Part shown: piece after piece, positions 14,114 to 19,587 of the stretch | Layout: each line of letters begins with the position of its first letter | Position numbering within the stretch: the stretch's first letter is position 1 | Origin: an uncultured Prevotellaceae bacterium | GTDB lineage: Bacteria > Bacteroidota > Bacteroidia > Bacteroidales > Bacteroidaceae | DNA: 19,587 nt | Direction: 5' to 3' | Assembly: GCA_946406585.1 (NCBI GenBank) | Contig: CAMJLI010000016.1 | Coordinates: forward strand, 1-19,587 | Translations under genes and position numbers: made by a program | Notes under the pieces: model-generated | What the model saw: only the letters and a program-made list of their open reading frames with translations | Databases searched by the model: none | What the model was told of the DNA's origin: nothing

Positions 14114-15517
14114 TCAATAGAACTTGAAATAGTTCTTTGCGTTGTTGTAGCTGATGTCCTCAACCATTCTGTAGAGAGACTCCATGTCATCTGGGAGCAA
14201 TCCCTTCTCCACATCGTTGCCCAGCAAGTTGCAGAGCAGCCTTCTGAAATACTCATGTCTTGGATACGACAAGAAAGAGCGTGAGTCGGTGAGCATTCCT
14301 ACAAACCTGCTAAGTAGTCCGAGGACGGAGAGAGCGTTCATTTGTCTTGTCATGCCATCGAGTTGGTCGTTGAACCACCATCCAGAGCCAAACTGAATCT
14401 TTCCTGGGCAAGAGCCGTCTTGGAAGTTGCCCAGCATGGTGGCAATCACCTCGTTTGCACATGGGTTGAGAGTATAAAGGATTGTCCTTGTAAGTTTTCC
14501 TTCTTCATTGAGGTGATTGAGGAAAGTGCTCATGGCCCTTGCTGTATTGAACTCTCCAATGGAATCAAATCCGGTGTCGGGGCCAAGCTTCTTGAACATC
14601 AAGCTGTTGTTGTCACGAATAGCCCCATAGTGGAACTGCTGTGTCCAGTTGCTGTCATAGTCCATCTCTGCCATCACTGTGAGGAAGCAATGCTTGTATT
14701 GGCGCACCTCCTCCTTGCTGAGACACTGCGAGCGCAATGCTTTTGCAAAAATGGTCTCGATCTGGCTGTCGGTATAAGGTTCATCATAGAACTCCTCTAT
14801 GCCATGGTCGCTGAGCCGGCATCCATTCTCATGGAAGAAGTCATGACGTTTCTTGAGAGCGTCCACCATGTCCTTGAAGCTGCTGATTTCCATATCAGCC
14901 ACTTCTGCCAGTTGTCTTACATAATCAGCGAAATCAGACTTCTCGATGTTCATTGCCTTGTCGGGTCTCCAAGCAGGAATCATCTTTATCTCGAATCCGC
15001 TCTCCCTTGTCTGTTTGTGATACCTCAGGTCATCCACCGGGTCGTCGGTAGTGCAAACACACTCCACATTGTAGCGTCTCATGAATCCTCTTGCGGTATA
15101 CTCAGGCAACTTGAGCTTTTCGTTGCACTCATCGAAAATCTCCCTTGCTGTTTTTGGACTTAACAACTTGTTGATGCCGAAAGCCGTCTTCAGTTCCAGA
15201 TGAGTCCAATGGTACAGGGGATTCCTGAATGTATAAGGTACTGTCTCTGCCCATTTTTCAAATTTCTCCCAATCAGAGGTATCCTTGCCTGTGCAGAATC
15301 TCTCATCCACGCCATTAGTTCTCATGGCACGCCACTTATAGTGGTCGCCACCGAGCCATAATTCCGTGATAGAGCTGAATTTGTGGTCGGAAGCCACCAT
15401 TTCAGGTATCAAATGGCAGTGGTAGTCGATGATAGGCATTTTTGCAGCATGATTGTGGAAAAGGTCCTGCGCAGTAGCTGTTTCGAGCAGGAAATTGTCG
15501 TCCATGAATTTTTTCAT
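14114..15517 (-). CDS. uxaC: Uronate isomerase (glucuronate/galacturonate isomerase)
   Basis: A 467-residue cytoplasmic enzyme of the amidohydrolase superfamily that converts D-glucuronate to fructuronate and D-galacturonate to tagaturonate, the first step of hexuronate catabolism. The metal-binding HxH is H33-x-H35 (IDYHCHL). The family signature TDSRSFLSYPRHEYFRR lies near residue 410, and the NGVDERFCTG and HYKWRAMR segments are typical. I choose the ATG at 15517 (MKKFMDDNF), giving the usual length near 470; an upstream in-frame ATG at 15574 would overlap the promoter. No uxuA, uxuB, kdgK or kdgA gene is beside it, so the pathway is completed elsewhere. It is divergent from the asparaginase gene. 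Confidence 0.95.
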   Translation of the reverse strand: MKKFMDDNFLLETATAQDLFHNHAAKMPIIDYHCHLIPEMVASDHKFSSITELWLGGDHYKWRAMRTNGVDERFCTGKDTSDWEKFEKWAETVPYTFRNPLYHWTHLELKTAFGINKLLSPKTAREIFDECNEKLKLPEYTARGFMRRYNVECVCTTDDPVDDLRYHKQTRESGFEIKMIPAWRPDKAMNIEKSDFADYVRQLAEVADMEISSFKDMVDALKKRHDFFHENGCRLSDHGIEEFYDEPYTDSQIETIFAKALRSQCLSKEEVRQYKHCFLTVMAEMDYDSNWTQQFHYGAIRDNNSLMFKKLGPDTGFDSIGEFNTARAMSTFLNHLNEEGKLTRTILYTLNPCANEVIATMLGNFQDGSCPGKIQFGSGWWFNDQLDGMTRQMNALSVLGLLSRFVGMLTDSRSFLSYPRHEYFRRLLCNLLGNDVEKGLLPDDMESLYRMVEDISYNNAKNYFKFY

Positions 15518-15571
15518 AAGTATGATTTGTTTTTGTTGAATGATTGTTATCGTTAGTCGAAGAAAGTTTTG

Positions 15572-15579
15572 CAAATATA
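15572..15579 (-). promoter_or_regulatory. -7 promoter element candidate for uxaC
   Basis: TATATTTG on the minus strand (15579-15572) matches TAnnTTTG and lies 55 nt upstream of the uxaC start. There is no TTTG at the expected -33 distance, so this promoter may need an activator. Confidence 0.5.
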
Positions 15580-15588
15580 ATAAAATAA

Positions 15589-15620
15589 TTTGTAGAAGCG
15601 AGTTTTTAGAGTTATATTTG
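15589..15620 (+). promoter_or_regulatory. Promoter of the asparaginase gene
   Basis: TTTG (15589-15592), a 20-nt spacer and TATATTTG (15613-15620) match the consensus exactly; the start codon follows 22 nt later. It is divergent from the uxaC element only 10 nt away, so the two promoters share one short control region. Confidence 0.7.
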
Positions 15621-15641
15621 CACTAATTTTTTACGCAAACG

Positions 15642-16715
15642 ATGTCGTACATGAATTCACCCACCATCCCCGTGACCACAATGAGCCGCACAGGCAAAGT
15701 TCTCCTCATCTACACAGGAGGCACCATCGGCATGGGCCGCAACCCGATAACCCAAGCTTTGGAGCCATTGGATTTCAGCCATTTGGTGGATAATCTACCA
15801 GAATTCAAATATCTGGATACTGGCATTGACACCTATCATTTCAACCCTCCAGTAGACTCAAGTGACATCACCCCGGCGATGTGGGCACAGTTGGTGACAA
15901 TCATTTCCGACAAATACGACCAATACGACGGTTTTGTCATCCTGCATGGCACCGACACCATGGCCTATACGGCGTCAGCCCTCTCCTTCATGCTTGAGAA
16001 CCTCACCAAGCCGGTGATTCTAACGGGCAGCCAACTTCCCATAGGACAGTTGCGCACCGACGGCAAGGAGAATTTGTTGACCGCCGTGGAACTTGCATCC
16101 GACCACACCGCCGACGGCAGGCCCCGTGTTCCCGAGGTTTGCATATATTTCGGCGGAAGGTTGTTGCGCGGCAACAGGTCGACAAAACAGTCTGCCGACG
16201 GTTTCGACGCCTTTGCCTCCTTCAACCACCCTGTTCTCTGCAATGCCGGCGTAAACTTCACATACCACGACCACCACATTCTCACGCCCGACTACACTCG
16301 TCCGATGATACCTCACACGAGCATGAACCCCAACGTGATAATACTGTCTCTTTTCCCAGGCATCCAGGAGTGCTTCCTCAGGCATGTGGTGGATGCTCCA
16401 GAACTACGCTCGGTGGTAATGCGCACCTTCGGCAGCGGGAACGCCCCACAACAGCCATGGTTGGTGAAACTTCTATTGGAAGCCAGCCTTCGCGGCGTGA
16501 TAGTTGTCAACATCAGCCAATGCATATCAGGCAGTGTGGAGATGAACCGTTATGACACCGGCCTGCAACTCAAGGATGCCGGTGTGGTGAGCGGCTACGA
16601 CAGCACGGTGGAAAGTGCGGTAGCCAAATTGATGCACCTGCAAGCGATGTACAGCGACCACCGAATCATCCGCGAATACATGAACCAGTCGCTTTGTGGC
16701 GAGATAACCATATAG
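15642..16715 (+). CDS. ansA: Type I (cytoplasmic) L-asparaginase
   Basis: A 357-residue amidohydrolase that converts L-asparagine to aspartate and ammonia. The two catalytic threonine motifs are present: IYTGGTIGM (T28 region) and [12 protein letters not shown] (T104, D105). [17 protein letters not shown] (128-144) carries the conserved lysine (K142). No signal peptide is visible, which fits the cytoplasmic type I enzyme. The first ATG gives about 15 extra residues before the conserved start of the fold; M14 ([14 protein letters not shown]) is an alternative. Rubrerythrin follows after 40 nt without a visible promoter, so the two are probably co-transcribed. Confidence 0.95.
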   Translation: MSYMNSPTIPVTTMSRTGKVLLIYTGGTIGMGRNPITQALEPLDFSHLVDNLPEFKYLDTGIDTYHFNPPVDSSDITPAMWAQLVTIISDKYDQYDGFVILHGTDTMAYTASALSFMLENLTKPVILTGSQLPIGQLRTDGKENLLTAVELASDHTADGRPRVPEVCIYFGGRLLRGNRSTKQSADGFDAFASFNHPVLCNAGVNFTYHDHHILTPDYTRPMIPHTSMNPNVIILSLFPGIQECFLRHVVDAPELRSVVMRTFGSGNAPQQPWLVKLLLEASLRGVIVVNISQCISGSVEMNRYDTGLQLKDAGVVSGYDSTVESAVAKLMHLQAMYSDHRIIREYMNQSLCGEITI

Positions 16716-16755
16716 CAACACACAACATAACATATCACCAAAACACTTACGCAAC

Positions 16756-17298
16756 ATGAAAGAATTGAAAGGAACAAAAACAGAGCGCAACCTGCAAGAA
16801 GCATTTGCAGGCGAGAGCCAAGCACGCAACAAGTACTCATATTGGGCTTCGAAGGCAAAGAAAGACGGATACCAGCAGATAGCCGCCATCTTCGAGGAGA
16901 CCGCCAACAACGAGAAGGAACACGCCAAGATGTGGTTCAAGCTTCTTGAGGGAGGCAGCATCCGCAGCACCCCAGAGAACCTGAAAGCCGCAGCCGATGG
17001 TGAGAATTTCGAATGGACCGACATGTATGAACGAATGGCACGCGAGGCAGAAGAAGAAGGCTTCGACGACATCGCAGCCAAATTCCGTGGTGTGGCTGCC
17101 ATTGAGAAGCATCATGAAGAGCGTTACCGCAAGCTGTTGAAAAACATAGAGGACAAAGTGGTGTTCTCACGTGAAGGCGACAGCATCTGGCAATGCCGCA
17201 ACTGCGGACATATTGTCATTGGCAAAGAAGCGCCAGAGACATGCCCCGTATGCGACCATCCACAAAGTTATTTCGAGTTGTCTGCCCAGAACTACTAA
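16756..17298 (+). CDS. rbr: Rubrerythrin
   Basis: A 180-residue non-haem iron peroxidase that reduces hydrogen peroxide in anaerobes. The N-terminal ferritin-like four-helix domain carries the di-iron ligands E20, E53, H56 ([10 protein letters not shown]), E97, E117 and H120 ([10 protein letters not shown]). The C-terminal rubredoxin domain holds one iron through C147-x2-C150 (CRNCG) and C163-x2-C166 (CPVC). Domain order and length are standard. It lies 40 nt after the asparaginase stop and is closed by a strong terminator, consistent with a two-gene transcript. An oxidative-stress promoter inside the short gap is not evident. It indicates an anaerobic host that meets oxygen transiently. Confidence 0.96.
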   Translation: MKELKGTKTERNLQEAFAGESQARNKYSYWASKAKKDGYQQIAAIFEETANNEKEHAKMWFKLLEGGSIRSTPENLKAAADGENFEWTDMYERMAREAEEEGFDDIAAKFRGVAAIEKHHEERYRKLLKNIEDKVVFSREGDSIWQCRNCGHIVIGKEAPETCPVCDHPQSYFELSAQNY

Positions 17299-17318
17299 TC
17301 GAGCATGGTCTCGTGCAT

Positions 17319-17370
17319 TGCCATCCGTTTTCCACTACAAGATAGCCATTAGAAAGCGGATGGCATTTTT
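17319..17370 (+). terminator. Intrinsic terminator after rubrerythrin
   Basis: TGCCATCCGTTTTC (17319-17332) pairs with GAAAGCGGATGGCA (17352-17365), one G-U pair, 19-nt loop, followed by five T residues. It lies 20 nt after the stop codon. The araC gene ends from the other side at 17383, but no T-run follows the stem leftward. Confidence 0.85.
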
Positions 17371-17382
17371 CAGTTCATCTCA

Positions 17383-18267
17383 TCACACCACAATGCGGGT
17401 CTTGTGATAGTTTTCCCTGAAAGAGGAAGGGCTGCATCCTTTTTTCTTTTTGAAGATGCGGTTGAAATTGCTCAGATTGTTGAAGCCACATTCAAAACAA
17501 ATCTCGGAGATGCTGTTTGTGGTGTCTACCAGCATTCTCGATGCAGCACCCAACCTGATGTCGATGATATAGTCAGTGAGGTTCCTACCAGTATGCAGTT
17601 TGAAGAACCTGGAAAAAGCGCTTGGACTCATGCCGGCTATATCAGCCAACTGCGGCAGCCTGACCTCATCCATATAATATTTGCTGATGTAGTTTTTCAC
17701 CTTGAGGATTCGCCTGCTGTCATCCTCCACCGCTATTTTTGCGAAACTTGATGAAGCAAGAGGTTTGGCCCCTTCGCATTTGGACAGTTCATAAAGGATG
17801 TTGAGAAACTGCATTACAGCATAGAATCCCTCTTTGACGCTGCTCAAGGAGTCGAGCATCCCATACACCTTCATTATGGCACTCACGGGGAAGCTAAGTC
17901 CCTTTCTGGCCTCGTTCATCATCTTGCGTATGGAAAGGAAAGGAGTGCGGTCGAAGAGAGTGTCTTTGCCAAGTTGCAAGTTGAACTGCACTGTGATTTC
18001 CCTTATGTCCTCACTTTTGCATTGGTATTGCTCCCAGACATGTTCCAAATCCGGACTTGTGATAAGCACCAAGTCATACTCCCCTATCACCTCGCTGCTG
18101 TCGCCAACGATTCGCCTCACCCCTGTGGCATGTTCCACAAAGTTAAGTTCGAACACCTCATGGTTGTGAATGGGATAAGTAAACTCTTTCTTGTGCCTGT
18201 CTGCAATATAGAGCACATCCTTGCCCATGAGTGGAGTTATCTCATGTATTATTCTCCTCTCTTCCAT
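17383..18267 (-). CDS. AraC-family transcriptional regulator
   Basis: A 294-residue DNA-binding regulator. The N-terminal 1-110 resembles a cupin sensor domain, with HNHEVFELNFV (34-44) giving H34-x-H36 and E40, the usual cupin pattern. The C-terminal 190-290 is a double helix-turn-helix AraC domain: LPQLADIAGMSPSAFSRFFK is the first helix pair, and SISEICFECGFNNLSNFNRIFKK is the second (written here as two adjacent pieces: SISEICFECGFNNLS, NFNRIFKK). It starts 17 nt after the dapA stop, so it is made from the dapA transcript. Its ligand is unknown. Sugar or small-molecule sensing is common in this architecture. A role in controlling dapA or a distant target is possible but not shown. Confidence 0.93.
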   Translation of the reverse strand: MEERRIIHEITPLMGKDVLYIADRHKKEFTYPIHNHEVFELNFVEHATGVRRIVGDSSEVIGEYDLVLITSPDLEHVWEQYQCKSEDIREITVQFNLQLGKDTLFDRTPFLSIRKMMNEARKGLSFPVSAIMKVYGMLDSLSSVKEGFYAVMQFLNILYELSKCEGAKPLASSSFAKIAVEDDSRRILKVKNYISKYYMDEVRLPQLADIAGMSPSAFSRFFKLHTGRNLTDYIIDIRLGAASRMLVDTTNSISEICFECGFNNLSNFNRIFKKKKGCSPSSFRENYHKTRIVV

Positions 18268-18284
18268 TTGCGTGGCTTTTGCCT

Positions 18285-19172
18285 TTAAAGTTTAAGTCCT
18301 TTAAGTATTTCACTCATTTTTTGCAATGTAGTGACTCTAGTGGGAACGAGAGGCAATCTTAGGACATTTTCGATGAACCCCATTTCATGCAACAAAGCCT
18401 TTACACCTGCGGGATTGCCATCAACAAAAAGCAGGCTGTACAAATCGGTGAACTTGTGGTGTATTATGCGTGCTGCAGCATATTCATTGTTGAACTCTAG
18501 GCGAATCATCCTTGAGAACTCCTTGGGCAATGCATTGCCTATGACTGATATCACCCCAACAGCTCCACTTGCCACCATGGGATAGGTAAGAGCGTCGTCT
18601 CCACTTATCACGTCAAAGTCTGCAGGCTTGTGTTTTATTATCTCGTCTACAAGTTCCAGGCTGCCACTGGCCTCCTTGATGGCGACGATGTTGGCACAAT
18701 CGTGTGCCAGTCTGCAAGTTGTCTCTGCTTTCATGAGTATGCCGGTACGTCCTGGCACATTATAGAGAACGACAGGCAACGAAGTGGCTTCTGCAATGGC
18801 CTTGAAATGTCTGTAAAGCCCCTCTTGCGATGGTTTGTTGTAGTATGGACATACGCTAAGTATTCCATCAATCCCCTGGAAATCACCCACTTGAAGTTCA
18901 TGAACCACAGCAGCAGTGTTGTTTCCACCGCAGCCCATGAGAATGGGTACACGGCCATTCACCTGTTTCACGATTTGCTGTTTGATGCATGACTTCTCTT
19001 CAGCGCTGAGACATGGAGTCTCGCCTGTAGTGGCAAGGATGCACAGGAAATCAGCTCCATTGTCCAGCTGATAGTCAACCAATCTTTCTAGGGCTTCGTA
19101 GTCAACGCTTCCATCAGTCTTGAATGGAGTCACCAAAGCAATACCCAGTCCTTTGAATATATTTTGAGTCAT
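18285..19172 (-). CDS. dapA: 4-hydroxy-tetrahydrodipicolinate synthase
   Basis: A 295-residue class I aldolase that condenses pyruvate with aspartate semialdehyde, the first committed step to diaminopimelate and lysine. The Schiff-base lysine is K166 (VAIKEASG). T48-T49 (ATTGETP), Y111 (CPYYNKPSQEG), Y137 and R142 (YNVPGRTG) complete the catalytic set. These residues separate it from N-acetylneuraminate lyase and other relatives. LATTGE has Ala where many DapA proteins have Gly, a mild variation. It is first in a leftward pair with an araC-type gene 17 nt downstream. The -7 element lies about 87 nt upstream of the start, giving a leader of roughly 80 nt, too short for a lysine riboswitch. Confidence 0.95.
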   Translation of the reverse strand: MTQNIFKGLGIALVTPFKTDGSVDYEALERLVDYQLDNGADFLCILATTGETPCLSAEEKSCIKQQIVKQVNGRVPILMGCGGNNTAAVVHELQVGDFQGIDGILSVCPYYNKPSQEGLYRHFKAIAEATSLPVVLYNVPGRTGILMKAETTCRLAHDCANIVAIKEASGSLELVDEIIKHKPADFDVISGDDALTYPMVASGAVGVISVIGNALPKEFSRMIRLEFNNEYAAARIIHHKFTDLYSLLFVDGNPAGVKALLHEMGFIENVLRLPLVPTRVTTLQKMSEILKGLKL

Positions 19173-19258
19173 AAAAAGGTATGTCAGAATTACATAAATC
19201 CACCATTATTTCAGGTGTGGCAAGCACCCAGAAAAGCATGCGCGCCTCATTGAGTGTG

Positions 19259-19290
19259 CAAAGTTACAAATTATCATGTGAAAAAAGCAA
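19259..19290 (-). promoter_or_regulatory. Promoter candidate for dapA-araC
   Basis: TAACTTTG on the minus strand (19266-19259) matches TAnnTTTG. At -33 there is only a 3/4 match, ATTG (19291-19288), at a 21-nt spacer. The remainder of the 19173-19495 gap shows no gene, only this element and the terminator at 19441-19476. Confidence 0.5.
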
Positions 19291-19440
19291 TAAATTTCAG
19301 TGAATAAAGAAAAAGAGCACAAAAAAGTAATTATTCACACCAAAAGACAGAAAATGGTGACGACTTGACAAGCCACCGCATCATGCCCCCAAGACAACGT
19401 CCCATCAACAGAACAAATGCCTTTTTCGCCTAAGGTATTA

Positions 19441-19476
19441 AAAAATGGGTGCAGAAAACAATCTGCACCCATTTTT
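19441..19476. terminator. Terminator after the acyl-CoA synthetase gene
   Basis: AAAAATGGGTGCAGA (19441-19455) and its exact reverse complement (19462-19476) form a 15-bp stem with a 6-nt loop. The A/T ends supply a T-run in both directions. It lies 20 nt past the stop of the leftward gene at the right edge. Confidence 0.9.
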
Positions 19477-19495
19477 GAATTATACATTCTAAAGA

Positions 19496-19587
19496 TCAAA
19501 TCACCTCTATGCCCATTTTCTCACACAGTTTAAGGCTCAGTTCCTTCAGTTTGAATTTCTGGATTTTGCCAGACCCTGTCAATGGGA
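19496..19587 (-). CDS. Adenylate-forming acyl-CoA synthetase, C-terminal end only (partial)
   Basis: Only the last 29 codons lie in the window; the gene continues past the right edge. The translation begins PLTGSGKIQKFKLKEL and ends MGIEVI with stop at 19498-19496. PxTxSGKIxKxxL is the A10 motif of AMP-dependent synthetases and ligases; its lysine contacts the adenylate during acyl activation. The family is therefore an acyl-CoA synthetase or related AMP-binding enzyme. The form GSGKIQKFKL is typical of fatty-acid or medium-chain acyl-CoA synthetases, but the substrate cannot be told from this fragment. A strong terminator follows. Confidence 0.8.
   Translation of the reverse strand, partial: PLTGSGKIQKFKLKELSLKLCEKMGIEVI

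Noticed and set aside
14342..15163. Rightward 273-codon open frame
   Set aside because: It lies wholly antisense to uxaC, whose translation shows clear family motifs; composition is that of a shadow frame.
15518..15574. Upstream start for uxaC
   Set aside because: The added 19 residues overlap the -7 promoter box and have no counterpart in the family's usual N-terminus.
18285..19172. N-acetylneuraminate lyase instead of DapA
   Set aside because: The TTGE motif, Y111 region and R142 in YNVPGRTG fit dihydrodipicolinate synthase; no sialic-acid genes are nearby.

Overview
This window looks like chromosomal DNA from a member of the Bacteroidales, most likely Prevotella-like. The primary sigma factor is about 287 residues long and lacks region 1.1. 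Start codons have A-rich leaders without a clear Shine-Dalgarno sequence. Several genes are preceded by the Bacteroidota promoter pattern TTTG-N19-21-TAnnTTTG. Signal peptides, lipoboxes and a secretion-type C-terminal tail also fit. I see no insertion sequence, prophage, CRISPR array, tRNA or rRNA.

Layout. 1-2353: a leftward exported metallophosphoesterase and a divergent regulatory region. 2354-3781: a rightward HtrA/Deg periplasmic protease. 3843-3876: a perfect 34-bp palindrome that overlaps the promoter of rpoD (3927-4790). 4845-7210: four genes in line behind rpoD, encoding an exported protein of unknown function, an HPr-kinase-like P-loop protein, a soluble S24/S26-type peptidase-like protein and a PqqD-like protein; a strong terminator follows. 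7263-7883: a long stretch without a protein gene, which carries the signals of a leftward non-coding transcript (promoter near 7700, hairpin plus T-run near 7350). 7884-9374: a PafA-type alkaline phosphatase. 9570-9803: a small, repetitive, probably highly expressed lipoprotein.

9865-12994 is a leftward operon of a Sel1-repeat protein, the tRNA methylthiotransferase MtaB and a family 2 glycosyltransferase. 13116-13916 is an outer-membrane polysaccharide export lipoprotein standing without the rest of a capsule locus. 14114-15517 is uronate isomerase (uxaC). It is divergent from 15642-17298, which holds a type I L-asparaginase and a rubrerythrin. 17383-19172 is a leftward pair, dapA followed by an AraC-family regulator. 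At the right edge (19496-19587) is the C-terminus of an adenylate-forming acyl-CoA synthetase.

Most genes are ordinary housekeeping or envelope genes. Two things deserve attention. One is the HprK-like / S26-like / PqqD-like set attached to the primary sigma factor: these are parts usually met in peptide-modification loci, but no modification enzyme is present. The other is the candidate structured RNA in 7346-7686. All family assignments come from reading motifs by eye; no database search was run.
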